Below are positions 1 to 6,313 of a stretch of 64,000 bases of DNA, one piece after another. A program made the position numbers and the translations under genes. The notes below the pieces were generated by a model, which was not told where the DNA came from, ran no database searches, and was given only the letters and a program-made list of their open reading frames with translations. The DNA comes from Cellulosimicrobium terreum (GTDB lineage: Bacteria > Actinomycetota > Actinomycetes > Actinomycetales > Cellulomonadaceae), in contig JACYFD010000002.1 of NCBI GenBank assembly GCA_014803435.1, positions 310,001-374,000 on the forward strand, given 5' to 3'. Each line of letters starts with the position of its first letter. Positions within the stretch are counted from its first letter, which is position 1.

Positions 1-17
1 GGGACGGTCGTCGTCAT
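1..17 (-). CDS. Start of a divergent gene, identity unknown
   Basis: Only the first few codons lie in the window. Read on the minus strand, an ATG at 17 is followed by codons for M-T-T-T-V-P. An AAGGAG ribosome-binding site sits about 8 bases upstream, which supports a true start. The gene is divergent from the oxidoreductase pair that begins at 135. A regulator of that pair is a reasonable guess because a perfect operator-like palindrome lies in the gap, but nothing of the protein can be identified. Confidence 0.5.
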
Positions 18-61
18 CGCTCGCTCCTTCGTCGCAGTCCTGCGGTGCGCTGACCTGCACG

Positions 62-77
62 CTCACCTGGAGGTGAG
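62..77. promoter_or_regulatory. Perfect operator-like palindrome
   Basis: CTCACCT-GG-AGGTGAG has 7-base arms around a GG centre, in the 117-bp gap between two divergent genes. A second palindrome made of two CACGTG hexamers follows at 84-95. The shape resembles sites bound by MerR- or GntR-type dimers. That it is used is inference. Confidence 0.45.
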
Positions 78-134
78 AACCCCACGTGCACGTGCGTTCT
101 TCCCGAGCGGTGCTCCGTCGGTGAGGGTGAGGAC

Positions 135-1034
135 ATGCCAGACACCTCACCAGTCCCCCTGACCGTCCTCGGCCTCGGCGCGATGGGCAGCGCGCTCGCC
201 GCCGCCACCGTCGCCGCGGGCCACCCGACCGCCGTGTGGAACCGCACTCCTGGGCGCGGTGACGCGCTCGTCGCCGCCGGCGCCCACGAGGCGACGTCGG
301 TGCGGGTCGCCGTCACCGCGTCGCCGCTCGTCGTCGCCGTCCTGCTCGACCACGCGTCGGTGCACCAGATCCTCGACCCCGTCGCCGATACCCTCACGGG
401 CCGGACGTTCGTCAACCTCGTCACGACGACGCCCGAGGAGTCGCGCGAGCTCGCCGCCTGGGCGGCGTCCCACGGCATCGACTACCTCGACGGCGGGATC
501 ATGGCCGTCCCGGCGATGATCGGCGGTCCGGGCTCCGAGGTCCTGTACAGCGGGTCGCGCGCCGCGTTCGACGCCGCGCGGCCGGTGCTCGACACGTGGG
601 GCGAGAGCACGTGGTTCGGCGAGGACCCGGGGCTCGCCCCGCTCTACGACCTCGCGCTCCTCGCGGGCATGTACGCGATGTTCGCGGGTTTCTTCCACGG
701 CGTCGCGATGGTCGGGACGGCTGGTGTGAGCGGGACGGACTTCGCGCGTCGCTCGGCTCCGTTCCTCGCTGCGATGACGTCGAGCCTCACGGACTACGCG
801 GACGTCGTCGACCGCCGCGACTACGGCGGCCCCGGTCAGCAGAGCCTCGAGTTCTCGGACCCCTCCGACATGGTCCGGGCGAGCGAGGAGGCAGGGCTCG
901 CGACCGACGTCGTCGCGGCCCTCCAGGTGCTCGTCCGCCGCCAGATCGACGCCGGCCACGGCGCGGACGGGTTCGCCCGCGTCGTCGAGAGCATCCGGCC
1001 CACCCACCCCGTCACCGCAGGAGGAACCCCGTGA
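135..1034 (+). CDS. NAD(P)-binding imine-reductase-like oxidoreductase
   Basis: The 299-residue protein starts with a Rossmann nucleotide-binding motif (GLGAMG, residues 13-18, followed by the NRTPGR loop usual for NADPH users). It has the beta-hydroxyacid dehydrogenase / imine reductase layout: N-terminal Rossmann domain, a GGIMAVPAMIG segment, then an all-helical dimerisation half. The YDLALL helix and the GGxMxxPxxxG stretch are what I associate with imine reductases rather than classical 3-hydroxyisobutyrate dehydrogenases. The natural substrate is unknown. The ATG at 135 follows a GGTGAGG site. Its stop overlaps the start of a paralogue by four bases, so the two are co-translated and may form a heteromer or have complementary stereo-preference. 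Confidence 0.85.
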   Translation: MPDTSPVPLTVLGLGAMGSALAAATVAAGHPTAVWNRTPGRGDALVAAGAHEATSVRVAVTASPLVVAVLLDHASVHQILDPVADTLTGRTFVNLVTTTPEESRELAAWAASHGIDYLDGGIMAVPAMIGGPGSEVLYSGSRAAFDAARPVLDTWGESTWFGEDPGLAPLYDLALLAGMYAMFAGFFHGVAMVGTAGVSGTDFARRSAPFLAAMTSSLTDYADVVDRRDYGGPGQQSLEFSDPSDMVRASEEAGLATDVVAALQVLVRRQIDAGHGADGFARVVESIRPTHPVTAGGTP

Positions 1035-1969
1035 GCACCCCCACCCCCGTCACCCTGATCGGGCTCGGCCCGATGGGCCACGCCATGGTCCGCACCCTGC
1101 TCGCCGCAGGCCACCCGGTCACCCTGTGGAACCGGACGCCGTCGCGCGCGGACGACCTCGTGACCGAGAATGCGACCCTCGCCGCGTCGCCGGCCGAGGC
1201 CGTGGCGGCGAGCGACGTCGTCGTGCTGAGCCTCACGGACTACGCCGCGATGTACGACGTCCTCGGCCCGGCGACCGCGGCCCTGCGCGGCCGGACCGTC
1301 GTCAACCTCAGCTCGGACACCCCGGAGGCGACGCGCGTCGCAGCCGGGTGGGCCGCCGACCACGGTGCGACGCTCGTGACCGGCGGCGTCATGGCGCCGC
1401 CGCCGATGGTCGGGACCGACGACGCGTACGTCTACTACAGCGGCCCCGAGGCTGCGTTCCAGGAGCACGAGAGCACGCTCGCGCTCCTCGGGGCGCCCCG
1501 CTACCTCGGCGCGGACCCGGGTCTCGCGCAGCTCATGTACCAGGCCCAGCTCGATGTGTTCCTCACGGCGCTGTCCGGCGTCGCGCACGCGGCGGCCCTC
1601 GCGCAGGCCGCGGGGATCCAGCCCACGCAGTTCGTCCCCGAGGCGCTGCAGACGCTCGCCGACACGCCCGCGATGCTCGGTGACGACGTCCCGGCGGGCA
1701 CCGAGTTCGAGACGGGCGTCCACCCCGGGCACCTGAGCACGGCGACGATGATGGGCGCGACCGCCGCGCACGTCCTCGGTGCGAGCGAGGAGCTGGGCGT
1801 CGACACCGTGCTGCCGCGCGCGGTGCTCTCGCACTACGAGCGCGCGCTCGCGGCGGGGCACGGTCACGACAGCTGGTCGGCGATCTTCGAAGTGATCAAG
1901 GCGGACCCGTCCCGCACGCGGTCCGACTCCGCCGCGGTCGCGATAGCGTCGCGACGTGCACCTTCGTGA
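1031..1969 (+). CDS. NAD(P)-binding imine-reductase-like oxidoreductase, paralogue
   Basis: The 312-residue protein begins at the GTG at 1031, overlapping the preceding TGA (GTGA) and preceded by AGGAGG. It carries GLGPMG at residues 11-16, the WNRTPSR loop and a GGVMAPPPMVG segment at the same place as in the upstream gene. The two line up along their whole length, so this is a tandem paralogous pair. The helix that reads YDLALL in the first copy reads MYQAQL here, so the active sites probably differ. The 3' end runs 14 bases into the following acetyltransferase gene. Confidence 0.85.
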   Translation: MSTPTPVTLIGLGPMGHAMVRTLLAAGHPVTLWNRTPSRADDLVTENATLAASPAEAVAASDVVVLSLTDYAAMYDVLGPATAALRGRTVVNLSSDTPEATRVAAGWAADHGATLVTGGVMAPPPMVGTDDAYVYYSGPEAAFQEHESTLALLGAPRYLGADPGLAQLMYQAQLDVFLTALSGVAHAAALAQAAGIQPTQFVPEALQTLADTPAMLGDDVPAGTEFETGVHPGHLSTATMMGATAAHVLGASEELGVDTVLPRAVLSHYERALAAGHGHDSWSAIFEVIKADPSRTRSDSAAVAIASRRAPS

Positions 1970-2426
1970 CTACCAGCCCGCCGACGCCGGGGCCACGCTC
2001 GACGTCTTCGTCCGCGCGATCCGGGTCACCGCGAGCGGGGACTACACGCCTGAGCAGATCGCCGCCTGGGCGCCGGACGTCGTGGACCTCGAGAGCTGGG
2101 CTGCCCGACGCGCGGCCCTGCGCACGTGCGTCGCGTGCGCGGAGGACCGGGTGGTCGGCTTCACCGACGTCGACGCGGCGGGCTACGTCGACATGATGTT
2201 CGTCGATCCCGACGCCGCCCGGCGGGGAGTCGCGTCGGCGCTCCTCGCGTGGGCGGTCCGGACCGCGACGGACGACGGCGCCGTCGAGCTCACGACGCAC
2301 GCGAGCCGCACGGCCCGCCCGTTCTTCGAGCGGCACGGGTTCGTCGTCGTGCGGGAGCAGCACCCGGTGCTGCGCGGCGTGGAGATGGTGAACTTCGCGA
2401 TGCGCCGCCCGCTCGTCGACGACTAG
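1956..2426 (+). CDS. GNAT-family N-acetyltransferase
   Basis: This 156-residue protein has the GNAT core: an N-terminal HLRDYQPAD strand, the VDMMFVDPDAARRGVASALL region (acetyl-CoA-binding R-x-x-G-x-A, residues about 88-97), and a C-terminal ARPFFERHGF helix. Acceptor unknown. The GTG at 1956 lies inside the preceding gene. A TAGCGT hexamer at 1944-1949 ends 6 bases before it, so the gene is probably transcribed from its own promoter as a leaderless mRNA. Its TAG stop is the left half of the CTAG target duplication of the insertion sequence that follows, so the insertion did not damage the reading frame. Confidence 0.85.
   Translation: MHLRDYQPADAGATLDVFVRAIRVTASGDYTPEQIAAWAPDVVDLESWAARRAALRTCVACAEDRVVGFTDVDAAGYVDMMFVDPDAARRGVASALLAWAVRTATDDGAVELTTHASRTARPFFERHGFVVVREQHPVLRGVEMVNFAMRRPLVDD
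2423..2426. repeat. Left target-site duplication (CTAG) of the IS
   Basis: CTAG at 2423-2426 matches CTAG at 3757-3760 on the other side of the insertion sequence. The left copy contains the TAG stop of the acetyltransferase and the right copy contains the stop (CTA) of the convergent membrane-protein gene. Whether the duplication is counted as TA or CTAG cannot be decided from one site. Confidence 0.7.
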
Positions 2427-2442
2427 GGCGCGTCTCCTAACT
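2427..2442 (+). repeat. Left terminal inverted repeat
   Basis: Starts GGCGCGTCTCCTAACT. It mirrors 3741-3756 with two mismatches. The passenger gene begins only 22 bp inside it. Confidence 0.8.
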
Positions 2443-2464
2443 GCAGAGATGGCACGATCGGCGC

Positions 2465-2785
2465 GTGGCTGTGCTCAGGCTTTCGGACGAGTGGTGGAGT
2501 CGTGATGGCTCGGGGCCACCTGCGGATGACAACTTCGCCGCGGTGCTCCGCGAGATCGTGTTGGAGTTGAGTCCCGATCACGAGTTGGCCGGACAGATCG
2601 AGCGCGTCGAAGCGCGGTTCTGGCCCTCGGACGACGTCGTCGTCAGTTTGGTCGACGGCACGTTTGCGCTGGTTCATCCGACGTGGACGAGCCATGTCGA
2701 GCGGCCCCCGTGGCCGGAATCGACCCGTCTCGGTGATGCGGCGGCAGCCTCCGAGGCGATCGCGAAGTGGGAAAAGTGGCGTTGA
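2465..2785 (+). CDS. Small passenger protein of the IS, unknown function
   Basis: The 106-residue protein has a W-W-x-x-D-G-x-G-P-P N-terminal motif, a VSLVDGTFALVHPTW central stretch (alternating hydrophobic, predicted beta) and RPPWPES near the C-terminus. I have an impression of similar small proteins in other actinobacteria, but I know no function. It begins at GTG 2465; a CACGAT hexamer 6 bases before it could be a leaderless -10. The gene is oriented opposite to the transposase and lies inside the terminal repeats, so it moves with the element. It has no transposase-like or resistance-like feature. It could be an immunity or regulatory cargo, or a host gene captured once. Confidence 0.65.
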   Translation: MAVLRLSDEWWSRDGSGPPADDNFAAVLREIVLELSPDHELAGQIERVEARFWPSDDVVVSLVDGTFALVHPTWTSHVERPPWPESTRLGDAAAASEAIAKWEKWR

Positions 2786-2800
2786 GTCCGCTCGAAGGGC

Positions 2801-3346
2801 TCAACTCCGCAGCCAGGTGATGATCGCGGCCAAGACGGCGCCTGCACGGTAGACGACGGCGTGCTTGTCGTAGCGGGTGGCCAGGCCGCGCCACTGCTTG
2901 AGCAGGTTGAAGGACCGCTCGACGACGTTGCGCCGCTTGTAGGTCTCGCGGTCGAGCTTCGGTGGGCGCCCACCCCTCGCACCGCGCCGCTTCCGGTTGG
3001 CCTGCTGGTCGGACGGCTCGGGAATCACGACCCGGATCCCGCGTCGGCGCAGCATCGCCCGGTTGCCGCGCGAGGAGTACGCCTTGTCGCCGAGCACGGC
3101 GTCCGGGGTTGTCCTCGGTCGGCCTGCGCCGAGTCGTGGCACCCAGATGTCTGCGAGCACGACCTCCAACGCTCGCCCGTCGTGCGACTGCCCCGGAGTC
3201 ACCACAACGGCGAGCGGGCGGCCGCGCCCGTCGACCGCGTGGTGGATCTTGCTCGTCAGCCCGCCACGAGACCGGCCGATGCCGTGACCTGCAGGTTCAC
3301 TGTTGACGATCCGTGTCCCGCGGTTCTTGTGATTCGACGTCGCCCC
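2801..3346 (-). CDS. IS5-type transposase, C-terminal part (second frame)
   Basis: In this frame the protein continues from the first transposase frame through GRSRGGLTSKIHHAVD, then VLGDKAYSSRGNR (second catalytic Asp), and ends with RRNVVERSFNLLKQWRG and ATRYDKHA (the catalytic Glu in the family's E-R-x-F-x-x-L-K context). No start codon lies at the junction, so it must be made by frameshifting or by fusion. I set the boundary at the run of five G (minus strand, 3347-3343). The frame relation is +1, not the more familiar -1. Loss of one G would fuse both frames into one ordinary transposase. Confidence 0.8.
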   Translation of the reverse strand, partial: GATSNHKNRGTRIVNSEPAGHGIGRSRGGLTSKIHHAVDGRGRPLAVVVTPGQSHDGRALEVVLADIWVPRLGAGRPRTTPDAVLGDKAYSSRGNRAMLRRRGIRVVIPEPSDQQANRKRRGARGGRPPKLDRETYKRRNVVERSFNLLKQWRGLATRYDKHAVVYRAGAVLAAIITWLRS

Positions 3347-3710
3347 CTGTGTCCTGCTCGGGACGCGTCGTGTTCGTCGCGTGCTGATGGGCGCGGTTGA
3401 TCGTGGAGTCCACCGACACGGTCCAGTCGATCTGACCGGCCGCGTCGGCCTCGGCCAGCAGCTGGACAAGGATCCGGTCCCAGGTGCCGTCGTCGGCGAA
3501 CTTCTTGTGTCGCTTCCACACGGTCTGCCACGGACCGAACGCTTCACGAGGCAGGTCGCGCCAAGGGATCCCGGTCCGATACCGGTACGCGATGCCCTCG
3601 ACCACGGTGCGGTGATCACCGAACGGGCGACCGACCTTGCCCGCCTTCGACGGCAGCAACGGCTCGATCCGCTCCCACTGCTCGTCCGTCAGCACCTGGA
3701 AACGACTCAC
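3297..3710 (-). CDS. IS5-type transposase, N-terminal part (first frame)
   Basis: Starting at GTG 3710, this 137-residue frame has the DUF4096-like N-terminal domain of IS5 transposases (SRFQVLTDEQWERIEPLLP, GRPFGDHR, YRYRTGIPWRDLP) and the first catalytic Asp in SVDSTINRAHQH. It then runs out of frame and stops at 3297. Together with the 2801-3346 frame it gives a complete DDE enzyme, so the element could be active if ribosomes shift at the junction. Confidence 0.85.
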   Translation of the reverse strand: MSRFQVLTDEQWERIEPLLPSKAGKVGRPFGDHRTVVEGIAYRYRTGIPWRDLPREAFGPWQTVWKRHKKFADDGTWDRILVQLLAEADAAGQIDWTVSVDSTINRAHQHATNTTRPEQDTGGDVESQEPRDTDRQQ

Positions 3711-3740
3711 GCCCGCGAGTCTGCCGCCAACCCACCTCAG

Positions 3741-3756
3741 AGTTGGGAGACACGCC
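3741..3756 (-). repeat. Right terminal inverted repeat
   Basis: Reverse complement begins GGCGTGTCTCCCAACT. It pairs with 2427-2442. The transposase start lies 31 bp inside it, which is a usual distance for IS5 elements. Confidence 0.8.
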
Positions 3757-3760
3757 CTAG
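3757..3760. repeat. Right target-site duplication (CTAG) of the IS
   Basis: Partner of 2423-2426. Contains the stop codon (CTA on this strand) of the YhgE-like gene. Confidence 0.7.
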
Positions 3761-4839
3761 GCGGCGTGCGCCCCGACGAGGGCGCGACCGGCGTCGGGCG
3801 TCCTGCTCTCGGACGCCTCGGCCAGCGCCGCGGCGCTCGCGGCGCCACGGTTCTTGAAGTGGCCCAGGACGGAGAGCAGCAGACCCAGCACGGCCCAGCC
3901 GGCGAGGACCAGCCACAGCTGCGCCATGTCGGTGCGAGGGAAGTAGGACAGGTCGCGCAGGAGCGTGGACGACGCGCCCGGCGGGAACAACTGCCCGACG
4001 GCGCCCCACGGGCTCGCGAGGAACTCGACGGGCAGTGCCGCGGCGGAGATCGGGTTCGCCACGAGCAGGAACAGCACCGGCCCGACGGCGATGCCTGCGC
4101 GCCCGACGACGGCGACGCACCCGACGATCACGCCGCCGATGCCGAGGATCGTGAGGGCGACGGCAGCGGCTGCGGGCAGGAAGTCGCCCTGCAGGCCGCC
4201 GAGCGCGTGCAGCACGCCGGCGATCGCGGCACCGCCGGTCACGGAGTAGATGCCGAGGGCGGTGACGCGGCGCCAGACCCCGACGACGCCCATCGAGATC
4301 GCGATGCCGCCGAGCATGCCTCCGAGCACGAGGGGGAACGACGCGGCGGCGAGGGTGGAGCCGCGCGGGTCGTCGGCGGACAGGGGCGCGACGTCGGTGA
4401 GGGCGACGCTCACCTGCGCATCGGCCGGCGCGCCCTGGGCGGCGAGCGCCGCATCCGTCTGGGCCTGGAGCGCGGGCTGGAGCCCGGCGAGCATCTGCGC
4501 GACTGCCGGGCTGGCTGCGGAGGACGTGAGCACCTCCGGCTGCTGCCCGAGGACGACGGCCCCGTAGGCCTCGCGCGTCTCGATCAGGTCGACGGCCGCC
4601 GCACGGTCCTCGACCGCGGTGACGTCGAACACGCCCGGCGCGTTCTGCTCGATCCCGGCCTCGACCTGCGCCACCTGGGCGGCGTCACCGGCGACGGCGA
4701 GCGGCAGGTCCTTCGCGTCGGCCGTGACCGACGGCCAGAGGAACGCGAGCACGACGACGCTCACGACGGCCACGAGACCGACGCTGACGGCGACGACGCG
4801 GGACCAGTGGGTGTGGGGTGCGGGTGTGGGCACCGACAT
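3757..4839 (-). CDS. YhgE/DUF3533-like membrane protein
   Basis: The 360-residue protein has one N-terminal membrane segment (about residues 13-35), a 160-200-residue extracytoplasmic domain, and five C-terminal membrane segments ending near VLGHFKNRG. The NPISAAALPVEFL and GAVGQLFPPGAS stretch in the last third is characteristic of YhgE/DUF3533 proteins, relatives of ABC-2 permeases that lack their own ATPase. The ATG at 4839 has a GAGGAG site; longer upstream starts would run through the operator. It is divergent from a TetR gene with palindromic operators in the gap, so it is probably an inducible export or envelope-stress function. Its stop codon lies in the right CTAG duplication of the IS. 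Confidence 0.75.
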   Translation of the reverse strand: MSVPTPAPHTHWSRVVAVSVGLVAVVSVVVLAFLWPSVTADAKDLPLAVAGDAAQVAQVEAGIEQNAPGVFDVTAVEDRAAAVDLIETREAYGAVVLGQQPEVLTSSAASPAVAQMLAGLQPALQAQTDAALAAQGAPADAQVSVALTDVAPLSADDPRGSTLAAASFPLVLGGMLGGIAISMGVVGVWRRVTALGIYSVTGGAAIAGVLHALGGLQGDFLPAAAAVALTILGIGGVIVGCVAVVGRAGIAVGPVLFLLVANPISAAALPVEFLASPWGAVGQLFPPGASSTLLRDLSYFPRTDMAQLWLVLAGWAVLGLLLSVLGHFKNRGAASAAALAEASESRTPDAGRALVGAHAA

Positions 4840-4855
4840 GGCTCTCCTCGATAAA

Positions 4856-4869
4856 AACGAATGTTCGTT
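4856..4869. promoter_or_regulatory. TetR operator, site 1
   Basis: AACGAA-TG-TTCGTT is a perfect inverted repeat just downstream of a TATAGA -10-like hexamer for the minus-strand membrane-protein gene. A repressor bound here would cover its transcription start. The halves resemble the second site at 4904-4913. Confidence 0.65.
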
Positions 4870-4903
4870 CTCTATAGTCGCCCCGTCGGGACGACCTGTC
4901 AAG

Positions 4904-4913
4904 AACGATCGTT
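4904..4913. promoter_or_regulatory. TetR operator, site 2
   Basis: AACGATCGTT is a perfect 10-base palindrome with GTTC/GAAC half-sites like site 1. It lies directly upstream of the TAGGAT (4919-4924) that serves the tetR gene, so the regulator probably controls itself as well as its target. Confidence 0.6.
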
Positions 4914-4930
4914 CGGTTTAGGATGGCGAG

Positions 4931-5524
4931 ATGCCCAGAGTGACCGAGGAGTACCGCGAGGCTCGCCGCGCGGAGATCGCGGACGCGGCACTGCGTGCCG
5001 TCCGCCGCAAGGGCTTCCAGGCGGCGTCGATGGCCGACATCATCGCGGAGTCGGGGATGTCTGCCGGAGCGATCTACGGCTATTTCCGGAGCAAGGAGGA
5101 GATCGTCCTCGAGGTCTCGAGCCGTGTCCTCGGCGGCCGCCTCGACGACGTCGCTCGACTTGCCGAGCAGGACCCGATGCCGCCGCCATCGACGATGATG
5201 CGGGTCCTCACGCGTGGCATGCTCGAGGAGATCGGCGACACCGCGATCCTCATCCAGATGTGGGGCGAGGCCGTCACGGAGCCCGCGTTGCGCCGCCTCG
5301 CCGCGGGCGTCCTCGCCCAGCTGCGAACCGGCTACGAGGACTACATCACGCTGTGGCACCAGCGTGAGCACGGGGCCGACGAGGCTGCGGCGCGCGCGCT
5401 CGCCGTCGAGCAGGCGCCCCTGTTCCTCAGCGTGAACCAGGGCTTCGTCGTCCAGAGCGCGCTCCTCGCGGACTTCGACGCCGACGCCTACCTGGACAAC
5501 GCCGCCAGGCACCTGCCCCGCTGA
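4931..5524 (+). CDS. TetR-family repressor
   Basis: This 197-residue protein has an N-terminal TetR helix-turn-helix (about residues 12-55, with FQAASMADIIAESG and AIYGYFRSKEEI) and a helical ligand-binding remainder. The ATG at 4931 is preceded by TAGGAT with a 6-base gap, so the mRNA is predicted to be leaderless. It is divergent from the YhgE-like gene and two matching palindromes lie between them. The likely role is ligand-relieved repression of that pump-like protein; the ligand cannot be inferred. Confidence 0.9.
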   Translation: MPRVTEEYREARRAEIADAALRAVRRKGFQAASMADIIAESGMSAGAIYGYFRSKEEIVLEVSSRVLGGRLDDVARLAEQDPMPPPSTMMRVLTRGMLEEIGDTAILIQMWGEAVTEPALRRLAAGVLAQLRTGYEDYITLWHQREHGADEAAARALAVEQAPLFLSVNQGFVVQSALLADFDADAYLDNAARHLPR

Positions 5525-5566
5525 GGGCGCCGGGCCGGGACCGTGCCGGGTCCAGGATCGGGCGGG

Positions 5567-6313
5567 TCAGGCCAGGCCGACGTCGCGCGCGACGATCGCC
5601 GCCTGCATGCGTGACGCGACACCGAGCTTGCCCAGCACACGCGACACGTGGGTCTTCGCCGTCGCCTCCGTGATGACGAGCTCGGCGGCGATGCCTTGGT
5701 TGGAGAACCCGCGTCCCAGTGCCGCGAGGACGTCGACCTCGCGCGGGGTGAGGTCCGCGAGCCGCGGGTCACGACCGGGCTCGCCGGCCGCCCCGTGGGG
5801 GGTCGCACCGGGGATGCCCGATGTCGGTCCCGCGCCGCCCATGCCCGGGTGCGGACGGTCGGTGGCGCGGTCGCCGTGCCCGGACCCGTGGGCGAACGTC
5901 GCGAGCAGCCGCCGCGTGACCTCCGGGGCGAGCACGCCGTCGCCGTCGGCCACGCGGCGCACAGCGTCGAGCAGTGCCGCCGGCTCTGCCGTCTTGAGCA
6001 GGAACCCCGCGGCCCCCGCGCGCAGCGCGCCGTCGACGTAGTCGTCGAGGTCGAACGTCGTGAGCACGAGCACGTCCGCGAGACCCTCCGCCGTGATGAC
6101 GCGCGTCGCCTCGATGCCGTCGACCCCCGGCATGCGCAGGTCCATCAGCACGACGTCCGGTCGCAGCGCCCGAGCGTTCGTGATCGCCGCGGTGCCGTCC
6201 GCGGCTTCGCCGACGACCTCGATGTCGTCCGCGGCGTCGAGCAGGAGTCGCAGCCCCGCGCGGATCGCCGCATGGTCGTCGGCGAGGAGCACGCGCACGG
6301 GCGGGAGGGTCAT
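5567..6313 (-). CDS. LuxR/NarL-type response regulator
   Basis: The 248-residue protein has a receiver domain with the acidic pair D12-D13, phospho-acceptor D58 (VVLMDLRMPG) and the conserved Lys in GFLLKTAEP, and a C-terminal NarL/LuxR helix-turn-helix (LTPREVDVLAALGRG to THVSRVLGKLGV). A Gly/Pro/His-rich linker of about 35 residues separates them. The start at 6313 overlaps the stop of the kinase gene by four bases, so kinase and regulator are made together. Target genes are not obvious from the neighbourhood. Confidence 0.92.
   Translation of the reverse strand: MTLPPVRVLLADDHAAIRAGLRLLLDAADDIEVVGEAADGTAAITNARALRPDVVLMDLRMPGVDGIEATRVITAEGLADVLVLTTFDLDDYVDGALRAGAAGFLLKTAEPAALLDAVRRVADGDGVLAPEVTRRLLATFAHGSGHGDRATDRPHPGMGGAGPTSGIPGATPHGAAGEPGRDPRLADLTPREVDVLAALGRGFSNQGIAAELVITEATAKTHVSRVLGKLGVASRMQAAIVARDVGLA

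Larger units (their letters stand above)
2427..3756 (-). mobile_element. IS5-family-like insertion sequence with passenger gene
   Basis: The element is 1,330 bp. Counting from the flanking TA, the ends TAGGGCGCGTCTCCTAACT (left) and TAGGGCGTGTCTCCCAACT (right, reverse complement) agree at 17 of 19 positions. CTAG flanks both sides. The minus strand carries a DDE transposase split over two frames (3710 down to 2801). About 350 bp lie between the transposase stop and the left terminal repeat, and this stretch holds a separate plus-strand gene. Split transposase and YTAR-like target fit the IS427 group of IS5; the group assignment is from memory of the family, not from a search. Confidence 0.85.
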
